Source: JAGVPT01 sp964642725
Lineage (GTDB): Bacteria > Bacteroidota > Ignavibacteria > UBA10030 > UBA8401
NCBI GenBank assembly: GCA_964642725.1
Contig: CAZXQG010000057.1
Location: 1-19,852 of the forward strand
Length of the DNA: 19,852 bases
Direction: 5' to 3'
Positions within the stretch are counted from its first letter, which is position 1, and the number at the start of each line of letters is the position of its first letter. The translations under genes and the position numbers were made by a program. Shown here piece after piece: positions 1-8,403 of this stretch. The notes beneath the pieces were generated by a model. That model searched no databases. It had not been told where the DNA came from and worked only from the letters and a program-made list of their open reading frames with translations.

Positions 1-2
1 TT

Positions 3-1082
3 AACGAGAAAATAATCCGTGACATGGTAGATGTTATCGCCTCATCGGGCATGAGAGATGCCGGGTACCGGTACATCATCATCGACGATAATTGGACAAG
101 CACTCGCGACAGCCTCGGTTTTCTTACCGTCGATACGGTAAGATTTCCTTCAGGATTAAAAGCATTGTCCGACTATATCCATTCCAAGGGATTAAAACTC
201 GGTCTGTATTCCGACGTCGGGTATCAGACGTGCGGCGGCTTTATTGCGAGCCGGGGACATGAATTCCAAGATGCACTGATGTTTGCGCGCTGGGGATGCG
301 ATTACTTAAAGTACGACTGGTGCGCTTCCGATGGGCTTAACGCCGTCGGTGCGTATACAACGATGAGAGACGCAATTTATGCGGCAAAAAGACCCATGGT
401 CTTCAGCATGTGCGAATGGGGAAACAACAAACCATGGGAATGGGCCGGATCGGTCGGCCACCTGTGGAGAACTACCGGAGATATAACTTCCTGCTGGGAT
501 TGCATTGATACGCATGGCGGAAGATATAATTCATGGGGAGTAATGTACATCCTCGACATGCAGGATAGTCTCCGCAAATATGCAGGACCCGGACATTGGA
601 ATGATCCGGATATGCTCGAAGTCGGGAATGGAAGTCTTACGCTCACCGAAAGCCGGGCGCATTTTTCCTTATGGGCAATGCTGGCCGCACCATTGATCGC
701 GGGAAATGATCTGCGAAAAGTGTCGAAGGATGTTCTCAATATTCTGACGGATAAGGAAGTCATTTCCATCGACCAGGATTCCTTGGGCATTCAAGCCTTT
801 CGTCAAAGCAAAATCGACAGCCTGGAAATTTGGTACAAGCCTCTGAAAAACGGCGATTGGGCTTTGTGCTTCTTTAATCGCAGCTCAAAAACTGTCGACG
901 TTAACTACGATTGGAAAAAGCAAATTATCTACGATAACGTTGCAAAATTAGAATTGCGATTTGACAAACAATCGTACACTCTGCGCGATCTTTGGGCTAA
1001 AAAAGAAATCGGAACAACCGGCAAACCTCTTACATCAAAGCTCTCCTCACACGATGTCCTCTTGCTGAAATTACAAAAATAA
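3..1082 (+). CDS. GH27 alpha-galactosidase-type glycoside hydrolase, 5' end outside window
   Basis: Retaining glycosidase of family GH27, most likely releasing alpha-galactose (or beta-L-arabinopyranose, also known in this family) from polysaccharide side chains. The reading frame is open to the window edge: codons before the first ATG at 24 encode NEKIIRD, which fits the family just upstream of the 'AGYRYIIIDDNW' strand, so the true start and signal peptide lie upstream. The nucleophile motif YLKYDWC is present (Asp codon 315-317), and the acid/base Asp is in RTTGDI (codon 480-482). The 'GPGHWNDPDMLEVGNG' segment typical of GH27 is intact. The C-terminal beta-sandwich (about 800-1080) ends normally with 'DVLLLKL'. 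The GH105 gene follows after 15 bp, suggesting co-transcription. The family call is firm; the exact substrate is inferred from the neighbours. Confidence 0.92.
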   Translation, partial: NEKIIRDMVDVIASSGMRDAGYRYIIIDDNWTSTRDSLGFLTVDTVRFPSGLKALSDYIHSKGLKLGLYSDVGYQTCGGFIASRGHEFQDALMFARWGCDYLKYDWCASDGLNAVGAYTTMRDAIYAAKRPMVFSMCEWGNNKPWEWAGSVGHLWRTTGDITSCWDCIDTHGGRYNSWGVMYILDMQDSLRKYAGPGHWNDPDMLEVGNGSLTLTESRAHFSLWAMLAAPLIAGNDLRKVSKDVLNILTDKEVISIDQDSLGIQAFRQSKIDSLEIWYKPLKNGDWALCFFNRSSKTVDVNYDWKKQIIYDNVAKLELRFDKQSYTLRDLWAKKEIGTTGKPLTSKLSSHDVLLLKLQK

Positions 1083-1097
1083 AAGGGTGAGAAAAAT

Positions 1098-2261
1098 ATG
1101 TTCCGCCAATTTTGTATGTTTCTGTCTCTTGTTCTTGCCGGCAGTTGGTTCGACACCTGTGATGCTCAGGGAAATAACGTCAAATGGTCGGTAACAACGG
1201 CAAATAGTTTTATCGCGAAATATCCGGATCCCGACAGCATTCATTGGATCGGCCAGAGCAACCATTTTAGCTGGCAAGCCGGATATGCGATGTTTGCAAT
1301 GGAAAAAATGTGGCGCGCAACCGGCGACGCAAAATATTTCAACTATATAAAAAGATATGTGGATCAACAAGTAGATGAGCAGGGAAATATACCTGGTTTT
1401 TACCCCACCGCATTGGATAATTTTCTCCCCGGGTACGCCATTATTTTTATGTATGAACAGACGCATCTCGAAAAGTACAGGATAGCAGCTAAAACAATCC
1501 GGGATGGATTCATCAATTATCCGCGGAATTCCGACGGCGGTTTCTGGCATGGAACCTGGGCGAAACACCAAATGTGGGTTGACGGTGTTTTTATGGGACA
1601 AATGTTCCTCGTCCGTTACGGCAAAGTAATCGGCGACAGCTCGTATGCCTTTGATGAAGCTCCCAAACAAATGGCGTTGATAATTTCTCATTGCCTCAAG
1701 CCCAATGGCCTGCTCTTGCATGGATGGGATGAAAGCAAAGAAGCAAGCTGGGCGAACAAAAATACGGGCCTCGCTTCCGAAGTATGGAGCGAAGGACTCG
1801 GTTGGTTCGCCGTACTCATTGCAGATGTTTTTGACTACCTGCCAAAAGACAATCCCAGCTACAACCACCTCCTCTCAACTCTTCGCAATTTATGCGAAGG
1901 ACTTAAAAATGTTCAGGATTCCAGAACCGGAATGTGGTGCCAGGTGGTCGACAAACCAAATCTACCGGATAACTGGAACGAAACTTCCGGCACCGGTATG
2001 TTTCTTTATCTTATTAGGAAGTCTATTGAAAAAGGATATATCGGCAAGAAAGAATTCGATCCTGTTGTGAAGAAGGCGTATGACGGAATCATCAAAAAAG
2101 GAAAAATAAACTCTGCTGGTTTGGTCGATATCTACGACTGCAGCAGTATCGGCATAATGGACGATTACAAAATGTATGTCGGTCAGCCAAAGGAAGTGAA
2201 TACGTTTGCGGGAGTAACATCTTTTATTCTCGGCACGCTTAGCATGGAAGGGCTGTATTAA
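1098..2261 (+). CDS. GH105 unsaturated rhamnogalacturonyl/galacturonyl hydrolase, secreted
   Basis: Family GH105 (YteR/YesR-like) removes the 4,5-unsaturated uronic acid that polysaccharide lyases leave at the non-reducing end of pectin or rhamnogalacturonan fragments, through hydration of the double bond. The 387-residue protein has a signal peptide (about residues 1-23, cleavage near CDA/QG) and an (alpha/alpha)6-barrel of normal length. The conserved acid Asp is in MWVDGVFMGQMFL (Asp162), with supporting motifs TALDNFLPGYA, WSEGLGWF and NETSGTGMF. The WSEGLGW motif replaces the more usual W-G-R-G-x-G-W. A ribosome-binding site (gggtgag) precedes the ATG, 15 bp after the GH27 stop, so the two are probably one operon. 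A signal peptide is a little unusual because many GH105 enzymes are cytoplasmic; here processing would be periplasmic or extracellular. Confidence 0.93.
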   Translation: MFRQFCMFLSLVLAGSWFDTCDAQGNNVKWSVTTANSFIAKYPDPDSIHWIGQSNHFSWQAGYAMFAMEKMWRATGDAKYFNYIKRYVDQQVDEQGNIPGFYPTALDNFLPGYAIIFMYEQTHLEKYRIAAKTIRDGFINYPRNSDGGFWHGTWAKHQMWVDGVFMGQMFLVRYGKVIGDSSYAFDEAPKQMALIISHCLKPNGLLLHGWDESKEASWANKNTGLASEVWSEGLGWFAVLIADVFDYLPKDNPSYNHLLSTLRNLCEGLKNVQDSRTGMWCQVVDKPNLPDNWNETSGTGMFLYLIRKSIEKGYIGKKEFDPVVKKAYDGIIKKGKINSAGLVDIYDCSSIGIMDDYKMYVGQPKEVNTFAGVTSFILGTLSMEGLY

Positions 2262-2737
2262 TACGAGCAATTTCTTGACCTTGCACACAATTAACAAGGT
2301 TGCCACAAAGGCACCAAGACACAAAAGTTCTTTGACGCAAATTCTGTCTCGCAGTATCCGTTAGAAGCCATCTGAAAAGCTCCTAAAATTGTCATTCTGA
2401 ACGGAGCAAAGCGGAGTGAAGAATCCGCGACACTACAGCATTATACAATTACGCAGCCTCAGTGTCATGGATCCTCACGAAGTGATGCCTTCGGCATTCT
2501 CCCGACTTCGTCGGGATCAGGATGACCGTACGGAGGAGGAGTCCGTGTCATTCTTCTCCCGCCAAAAATGCGGCGGGCTCAGCATGACATTTACAAATGC
2601 ATTCAACATCGAACCATTTTTGAGATAGCTTATAGTAATTGACTTTTCTGTTTCTTCATGCTTTTGGGACTTCGCGGCAATGCTGTCAATAATATACATG
2701 GTGTGAGTTGTTCATTTTCTGAATGGAGTCTTTTTTT
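2262..2737. repeat. Intergenic region with composite repeat element (476 bp, no gene)
   Basis: No convincing gene. Position 2303-2327 holds a 'ccacaaaggcaccaagac' type repeat. An element follows that is bounded by an imperfect inverted pair, 2361-2378 and 2618-2635 (14 of 18 positions complementary). Inside are a 'gtcattctgaacggagc' repeat (from 2391) and a chain of hairpins: tcac-gaa-gtga (2475-2485), atgcc-ttc-ggcat (2485-2497), cccgac-ttc-gtcggg (2501-2515), cgga/tccg (2531-2545) and cccgcc/ggcggg (2558-2577). The last hairpin lies within a longer imperfect inverted repeat, 2547-2588. Related pieces recur at about 9979-10162 and 19721-19852. It may end transcription of the GH27-GH105 unit, but the hairpins lack U-tracts. 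Confidence 0.8.
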
Positions 2738-3730
2738 ATGAAACGACTGAACACGGTCTTATTTTTTGTATTCATTTTTATATCGCATGCTAATAGTCAA
2801 TTAAAAAATTTACCGGACCAGCTGCCCGGGAAGGGGTTAAGCCAACATCCATTTCTGTATGTCGGAGAGTGGGATATGCGCCATCCCGAAGCGCAGTCGA
2901 TGTTTCTTGTCCGGGACGGCAAACTTGTTTGGAAATATTCGAAGCCGATGCGCACGCTTTCCGGCGCAATTCAGGAGTTTGATGATGCAACGCTGCTTTC
3001 CAACGGCAACATCGTTTTTGCATGCATGTCCGGCGCAGGAATTATTACGCCCGACAAAAATCTCGTGTGGGAATTCCATTGTCCCGAGGGGACGGAAACG
3101 CATTCATGCCAGCCCATCGGTAAAGACAGCGTCTTGATGGTGCTCAACGGCAACCCGGCGAAAGTGCTGATCATCAATACCGCTGAGAACAAAATTCTGA
3201 AAGAGATTATGATTCCAACGACGACGACGAACACTCACGTGCAGTTTCGTCATGTGCGGATCACTCAAAAAGGGACGATCATGGTTCCTCTCATGGCAGA
3301 AAACAAGGTCGTAGAATTCACTTTAGACGGCAAAGAAATTTGGTCCGTTTCCACCAAATGGCCCTGGGCGGCAATCCGGCTGCACAACGGCAACACATTA
3401 ATTTCAGGCGACGGGAACAGCTATACCCGTGAGGTGAACCCTGCCGGAGAGACAGTCTGGGAACTCACACAGGCCGACGTCCCCTTCAAGCTCTATAATA
3501 ATCAAACAGCGAACCGACTGGCGAATGGAAATACGGTTATAAGCAACTGGTGCGCAAGCAATAACAAAACGGAAGAATGGGCGGGCACGGTTCAGGTGTT
3601 CGAAGTAACCCCCGACAAAAAAATTGTGTGGGAATTATCGTCATGGAACAACCCCGATCTCGGACCCAACACGTACATCCAGCTTCTCGATGAGCCCGGA
3701 AATACCGACAATGGAGAATTGCAAAGGTAA
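2738..3730 (+). CDS. Secreted beta-propeller protein (PQQ/arylsulfotransferase-like), paralog 1
   Basis: No function can be assigned from recognised families. The start is placed at the ATG at 2738, giving 330 residues, because a ggag ribosome-binding site sits about 9 bp upstream and the protein then opens with a clean signal peptide (MKRLNTVLFF...ANSQ); an in-frame ATG at 2723 would overlap that site. The mature protein is made of repeated blade motifs of the L-x-N-G-N-x-L/V-I type and W-E/K-F/Y strands, as in PQQ-like and ASST-like propellers. Features shared with the next gene are an N-terminal LPGKGLSQH motif, GTETHSCQPIG (His122), FRHVRIT (His172) and a C-terminal 'IQLLDEPG' ending. Conserved histidines in propeller pockets are catalytic in ASST and in several propeller lyases, so an enzymatic role is possible; a glycan-binding role is equally open. 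It heads a tight unit with the next three genes (43, 57 and 23 bp gaps). Confidence 0.75.
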   Translation: MKRLNTVLFFVFIFISHANSQLKNLPDQLPGKGLSQHPFLYVGEWDMRHPEAQSMFLVRDGKLVWKYSKPMRTLSGAIQEFDDATLLSNGNIVFACMSGAGIITPDKNLVWEFHCPEGTETHSCQPIGKDSVLMVLNGNPAKVLIINTAENKILKEIMIPTTTTNTHVQFRHVRITQKGTIMVPLMAENKVVEFTLDGKEIWSVSTKWPWAAIRLHNGNTLISGDGNSYTREVNPAGETVWELTQADVPFKLYNNQTANRLANGNTVISNWCASNNKTEEWAGTVQVFEVTPDKKIVWELSSWNNPDLGPNTYIQLLDEPGNTDNGELQR

Positions 3731-3773
3731 GATAGGTTGAAGCAACAATTATAATTGGAGGCTTTATACTCTC

Positions 3774-4763
3774 ATGAGACTAAAATCTTTTTCTATCGTT
3801 ATCTGCTCGATGCTTAGCGTGGCCGGTGTGCTTCTCGCTCAAACCAAAGCCGTTGAACTCACAAACGCCGAAATCTTGCCCGGCAAGGGATTGGCGCAGC
3901 ATGATTTTCTCTATGCCGGCGAATCGCGTAATCGTCAGGTGTTTATCGTAAGAAACGGCAAAGTCGTTTGGTTCTATGACGACACCGCCGGCAAAGGCGA
4001 GGTAAGCGATGCGGTGCTCCTTTCCAACGGCAATGTGCTGATCGCTCATCAGTTCGCGATCAACCTCATCTCGCCGGAGAAAAAGATATTGTGGAATTAT
4101 GATGCGCCGAGCGGTACGGAAATACATACTGCGATGCCGATCGGGAACAATCATGTTCTCTTCGTTCAGAACGGCGACCCGGCGATGGTAAAGGTGATCA
4201 ATATTGCAACCGGCGAGATCAAGAAACAATTTCAGGTGCCCGTTGGAAATCCCAAAAACACGCACGGCCATTTCCGGCATGCAAGGATCACTTCTGCCGG
4301 CACGCTGTTGATCGCCCATATGGATTTGAACAAAGTATGTGAGTATAATGCAGACGGAAAAGAAGTTTGGTCGTTTCCGGCAGATATTCCCTGGAGCGCC
4401 AACCCGTTGAAAAACGGCAACGTGCTTATCGTTGACCGTCAGGATATTCGTGAAGTCAATCACCGTGGAGAAACAATTTCTCAGTTTTCCCGGAGCGATG
4501 CGGGCGAATTTACACTCGGTTCATTGCAGCAAGCGTGGCGCCTGCCGAACGGCAATACGCTCATCAATAATTGGGTCAATGAATGGAATGGCCCGATCGA
4601 TAAGTCTCATCCGCCGGTCCAAGCGATTGAATTGACACCCGGCAAGAAAATAGTTTGGGTACTGCAATCGTGGAAAGACCCGGATCTTGGTCCGGCGACA
4701 ACAATTCAAGTCCTGGATGAACATGATGCGCCCGAAAATGTGAGCTTTGGAGACATCAAATAG
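3774..4763 (+). CDS. Secreted beta-propeller protein (PQQ/arylsulfotransferase-like), paralog 2
   Basis: A 329-residue close paralog of the preceding gene, clearly a tandem duplicate: the two share LPGKGL-x-QH, GTE-x-H-x-x-x-PIG (here His118), FRHARIT (His169), DLGPxTxIQ and the terminal LDE motif in the same order. The signal peptide spans about residues 1-22 (VLLAQ/T). At least five L-x-N-G-N-x-L-I blade motifs are visible, for example LSNGNVLIAH, LKNGNVLIV and LPNGNTLIN. A gagg ribosome-binding site (3757-3761) lies somewhat far (about 12 bp) from the ATG. It sits directly before the GH2 gene (57 bp). It is likely exported and acts on or binds the same glycan as the enzymes. It resembles arylsulfotransferase-type propellers in its repeat motif only; I do not claim sulfotransferase activity. 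Confidence 0.75.
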   Translation: MRLKSFSIVICSMLSVAGVLLAQTKAVELTNAEILPGKGLAQHDFLYAGESRNRQVFIVRNGKVVWFYDDTAGKGEVSDAVLLSNGNVLIAHQFAINLISPEKKILWNYDAPSGTEIHTAMPIGNNHVLFVQNGDPAMVKVINIATGEIKKQFQVPVGNPKNTHGHFRHARITSAGTLLIAHMDLNKVCEYNADGKEVWSFPADIPWSANPLKNGNVLIVDRQDIREVNHRGETISQFSRSDAGEFTLGSLQQAWRLPNGNTLINNWVNEWNGPIDKSHPPVQAIELTPGKKIVWVLQSWKDPDLGPATTIQVLDEHDAPENVSFGDIK

Positions 4764-4820
4764 AATTTATCCGGCTGTAAGCTCTTTGATACTACGAAAA
4801 GAATAAAAGGATTGAAAACC

Positions 4821-7247
4821 ATGAGAACAAAAATGCTCTTTCTGAGCTTTGTCCTATTTATTTTCTCTATCAATGTTACATATTCACAATCAACCGTCAG
4901 GGATAAATCGTCGTTTGACCTCGGCTGGAAATTTCACTTAGGCGATTTAAACGCGGCAAAAGATCCATCATTCGATGATGCTTCCTGGCGTTCTCTTAAC
5001 GTGCCGCATGACTGGAGCATTGAAGCCGATTTTAATAGCCAATACGCCAGTTGCACGGGCTATCTTCCGGGCGGATTCGGTTGGTACAGAAAGACATTTG
5101 ATGTTCCCCAGGATTATCGAGGTAAAACTGTAACGATCCAGTTCGATGGAGTGTATTGCAACAGCGAGGTTTGGGTCAACGGCAAATACGTTGGCAAACA
5201 TCCGTATGGTTACACCACTTTCTACTATAATATCACTTCGTATCTGGAGCCTGGAAAAAAGAATGTCATTGCTGTTCGTGTTGACCATATGAAATATGCC
5301 GACACGCGGTGGTATAGCGGTTCCGGTATTTATCGGCATGTATGGCTAATTGCAACAAAAAATATTCATGTGGCTCAATGGGGCACGCATGTCTTAACTC
5401 CCGATGTTACGCCTTCTGACGCGAAAGTAACCGTACAAACAACCATCGCTAACGATAACAAAGTCAATAAAACCATAAAATTATTGTCATCCCTGGTAAC
5501 CGAGGACGGGAAAGAAGTCGCCGCCGCTGAAACTGCGGTCCCGTTGTCCGATAGTCTAACATCGGTCAACCAGACGTTTAGCATACATCATCCTGTCCTA
5601 TGGAATACTGAGAATCCTTACCTGTATACAGTGAAAACAAAAGTCGTTTTAGCTGCCGATGTCATCGATGAATATGAAACGCCGTTTGGTGTTCGCTCAA
5701 TCAAGTTCGATCCGGATAAAGGATTCTTTCTTAACGGAGTAAGCACAAAGCTCAAAGGCGTTTGCCTTCATCACGACGGAGGTTCTGTGGGGGCTGCCGT
5801 TCCCGAAAAGATCTGGAGGATCCGGCTCGAAAAACTCAAGGCTGCCGGATGCAATGCGATTCGTACAAGTCATAATCCTGTCGCGCCTGAGTTTCTTGAT
5901 TTGTGCGACCGGATTGGTTTTATGGTGATGGCCGAAGCTTTCGACGAATGGGACTACCCGAAGAATAAATGGATTGACGGCTGGAACCAGACTCAAGCCG
6001 GTCATAACGGGTATCCTGATATTTTTGAACAGTGGAGCGAAAAAGATTTGTCCTCAATGGTGTACCGCGATAGAAATCATCCATCTATTATTATCTGGAG
6101 CATCGGTAATGAACTTGATTACAACAACGATCCGTATTCCGATCCGACGAACGCAAACTATAGTCCTGACAAGCCGGATGCATCCCGGATTGTCGATATC
6201 GCCCGCAAATTTGTTGAGATAGTAAAAAATATCGACACAACGAGACCTGTGACGATGGCAATAGCCATTGTACCAATTTCAAATAAATTGCGAGTGCCCG
6301 AAGTGTTGGATATTGCAGGATATAACTACACCGAAAGCGCTTATCAAAATGATCACAAACAATATCCTGCCCGTATTATTTATGGCAGCGAAAACTCGCA
6401 CAATTATTCTGCATGGCTGGCAGTCAAGAATAATGAATTCATTAGCGGCCAATTTTTATGGACGGGCGTTGACTATATGGGTGAGGCAAGAAAGTTTCCT
6501 AGTCACGCCTCAACTTCGGGATTGCTTGATTTAACCTCGTTTGAAAAACCCATTTATTACTGGCGGCAGGCTATGTGGTCGGAAAAACCGATGTTATATC
6601 TTACAGCTCGTAAAATGAACGCTGCAGATCAAAAATCAGTTGATCCGATGTCAAACTTGGCAGGGTTTCTAAATTCCTCAGAACAGAATGAGCATTGGAA
6701 TTATAGTGCGGGAGATTCAGTTTTGGTAATGGCTTTTACCAATTGTAATGCCGTTGAACTATTTATCGATGGCAAATCGTATGGGAAAAGAAACTCAGAT
6801 CCGGCAAACTCGTGTCTATGGTGGTGCGTACCGTACAAAGCCGGCGATGTAAAAGCTGTAGCCAAAGGACCGGATAACAATACGCTGACGGCTGAATTAA
6901 AGAAAGTATATGAACCGGAAAAAATATTTATCAAGCCGGATGCAAAAACATTGAAAGCCAACAACCAGGATGTTTCTGTTGTTGAGGTTCAATTGCTTGA
7001 TAAAAATAACAACAGGGCGCTTATGGCCGATAACCTCATTAATTTCGAGATAAGCGGAGAGGGCAGGATTATCGGCGTTGACAACGGCGATGCCTCAAGT
7101 CTGGAAAATTATAAACTCCCAAAACGTCGAGCGCGTTTTGGCCGCTGCATTGTTATCGTACAAGCCACCGGCAAGAGAGGCAACATCACGCTGACAGCTA
7201 AATCACAGGGACTGCCTGATGCGTCGGTAGAAATAGTAAGCGAGTAA
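4821..7247 (+). CDS. GH2 beta-galactosidase-type glycoside hydrolase, secreted
   Basis: Retaining GH2 enzyme, probably an exo-beta-galactosidase or related activity. The start is set at the ATG at 4821 (808 residues) because aaaagg at 4805-4810 is well spaced for it and not for the in-frame TTG at 4812. The signal peptide is about residues 1-22 (TYS/Q). Domain order: jelly-roll sugar-binding domain (about 30-185, with VPHDW, GWYRKTF, EVWVNG and GIYRHVWL), Ig-like domain (about 190-295), and TIM barrel (about 300-585) with acid/base Glu431 in WSIGNE and nucleophile Glu524 in IIYGSEN. C-terminal DUF4982-like and Ig-like domains follow (about 600-805, containing GVDNGDASS). All key residues are present. 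GH2 also covers glucuronidases, mannosidases and arabinosidases, so the substrate is not settled. It lies between two propeller genes with very short gaps. Confidence 0.92.
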   Translation: MRTKMLFLSFVLFIFSINVTYSQSTVRDKSSFDLGWKFHLGDLNAAKDPSFDDASWRSLNVPHDWSIEADFNSQYASCTGYLPGGFGWYRKTFDVPQDYRGKTVTIQFDGVYCNSEVWVNGKYVGKHPYGYTTFYYNITSYLEPGKKNVIAVRVDHMKYADTRWYSGSGIYRHVWLIATKNIHVAQWGTHVLTPDVTPSDAKVTVQTTIANDNKVNKTIKLLSSLVTEDGKEVAAAETAVPLSDSLTSVNQTFSIHHPVLWNTENPYLYTVKTKVVLAADVIDEYETPFGVRSIKFDPDKGFFLNGVSTKLKGVCLHHDGGSVGAAVPEKIWRIRLEKLKAAGCNAIRTSHNPVAPEFLDLCDRIGFMVMAEAFDEWDYPKNKWIDGWNQTQAGHNGYPDIFEQWSEKDLSSMVYRDRNHPSIIIWSIGNELDYNNDPYSDPTNANYSPDKPDASRIVDIARKFVEIVKNIDTTRPVTMAIAIVPISNKLRVPEVLDIAGYNYTESAYQNDHKQYPARIIYGSENSHNYSAWLAVKNNEFISGQFLWTGVDYMGEARKFPSHASTSGLLDLTSFEKPIYYWRQAMWSEKPMLYLTARKMNAADQKSVDPMSNLAGFLNSSEQNEHWNYSAGDSVLVMAFTNCNAVELFIDGKSYGKRNSDPANSCLWWCVPYKAGDVKAVAKGPDNNTLTAELKKVYEPEKIFIKPDAKTLKANNQDVSVVEVQLLDKNNNRALMADNLINFEISGEGRIIGVDNGDASSLENYKLPKRRARFGRCIVIVQATGKRGNITLTAKSQGLPDASVEIVSE

Positions 7248-7270
7248 TTCTTTTTCATTGGAGTGACCGT

Positions 7271-8194
7271 ATGAAGAAAACACGCCTCGCCATTGCTCTA
7301 TTCTTCCTCCTTGCCGCTGGAGTCATTCCCCTCAATGCCCAACCCGACACCGCACAGCATCGACATTCATTTGTATGTACCGATTATACCGGAGGAAATG
7401 TTTATATTATTTCAGAAAACGGTACAATTGAATGGACATATCCGGCAACACGCTGCAATGATGTTTGGGCGCTTCCGAATGGAAATCTGCTTTTCAATAC
7501 TGGCCACGGAGTAAAAGAGGTCACGCGAAACAAAGAAGTGGTTTTTTCCTTCGAATCTCAAAGCGAAATTTATGCCTGCCAGCGTCTGCCGAACGGCAAT
7601 ACGTTTATCGGTGAATGCAATTCAGGACGCTTGCTGGAAGTTTCGCCGGACGGAAAAACCGTCAAGCAAATAAGACTTCTCCCGGATAGCGTTGATGGCG
7701 GACATTCCTTTATGCGCAACGCGCGGAAGCTGCAAAACGGACATTATCTTGTTGCGCATTATGGTTTGGATAAAGTGTGTGAATACGATTCTTCTGGTGC
7801 ATTGATTTTGGAGATACCGATTAAAGGAGGCCCGCATTCCGTCATCCGTTTGCCGAACGGCCATACGCTTATCGCCTGTTCTGACCATAACGGCGATGCA
7901 CGGGTTGTCGAAGTAGATTCCTCCCGCAGCATCACCTGGCAATTATCAAAGAACGAATTGCCGGGAATTGAGCTGGAATTTATGACGGGAATGCAATGGC
8001 TGCCTAATGGAAATCTCGTTCTTACGAATTGGCTGGGCCATAATCAATTCGGAAAAGCGCCGCATGCGTTTGAAATAACGCGTGACAAAAAGATACTGTG
8101 GATCTATAATGAAAATTCTGTTTTAAAAACGATGTCGAGTATCCAGCTGCTGGATGTGCCGGGCAATGCAATTACCGGTGAAATATTCCACTGA
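7271..8194 (+). CDS. Secreted beta-propeller protein, divergent paralog 3
   Basis: A 307-residue protein of the same propeller superfamily as the genes at 2738 and 3774, but more divergent. The signal peptide is about residues 1-23 (PLNAQ/P), and a tggag ribosome-binding site lies about 8 bp before the ATG. Blade motifs are very regular: LPNGNLLF, LPNGNTFI, LQNGHYLV, LPNGHTLI and LPNGNLVL, each followed by a W/V-E-V or E-Y-D strand, suggesting five or six blades. It keeps the C-terminal 'IQLLDVPG' signature and the block DKVCEYD. It lacks the N-terminal LPGKGL motif and the GTExH histidine, and the FRH motif of the paralogs is MRN here (His145 remains just upstream). If those histidines are catalytic, this copy has a different or purely binding role. 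It ends the four-gene unit. Confidence 0.72.
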   Translation: MKKTRLAIALFFLLAAGVIPLNAQPDTAQHRHSFVCTDYTGGNVYIISENGTIEWTYPATRCNDVWALPNGNLLFNTGHGVKEVTRNKEVVFSFESQSEIYACQRLPNGNTFIGECNSGRLLEVSPDGKTVKQIRLLPDSVDGGHSFMRNARKLQNGHYLVAHYGLDKVCEYDSSGALILEIPIKGGPHSVIRLPNGHTLIACSDHNGDARVVEVDSSRSITWQLSKNELPGIELEFMTGMQWLPNGNLVLTNWLGHNQFGKAPHAFEITRDKKILWIYNENSVLKTMSSIQLLDVPGNAITGEIFH

Positions 8195-8403
8195 AAAATG
8201 AAGAACGGTTATATCGCGCAAAGGTGCCAAGGAAATAGATAAAAAAACTTAAGTGGCTTTGCGTCTGGCGAAGCCATCTTCCAAAGGAATCCCTTTGGGA
8301 CCTTCGGGATTTGCGTGATACTATTTTCAGATGTTTCGCACCTGTGTAGCGTTGAGAGTGTTCTGATACATTAATGTGAATCGCCGTAAAGGATTCTTCA
8401 ACA
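8195..8403. repeat. Intergenic repeat remnant with hairpin
   Basis: A 209-bp spacer between the propeller and GH28 genes. It carries a 'cgcgcaaaggtgccaagga' piece (8215-8233) of the same type as at 2303 and 13213, then the word gaagccatct (8270-8279), which also occurs at 2364 and 19694. Directly after comes a hairpin with a 7-bp perfect stem, ccaaagg/cctttgg (8281-8298), in a sequence not followed by a U-tract. The GH28 ribosome-binding site (aaagga, 8388-8393) is at its right end. Confidence 0.6.

Noticed and set aside
1071..1868. 265-residue open frame on the minus strand
   Set aside because: It lies fully across the GH105 gene, has no family-like sequence or ribosome-binding site, and arises from codon use of the real gene.
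2416..2628. 70-residue open frame inside the repeat element
   Set aside because: Consists of the hairpin repeat; related repeat copies do not preserve the frame.
3780..4463. 227-residue open frame on the minus strand
   Set aside because: Antisense to the second propeller gene, with composition typical of a shadow frame.
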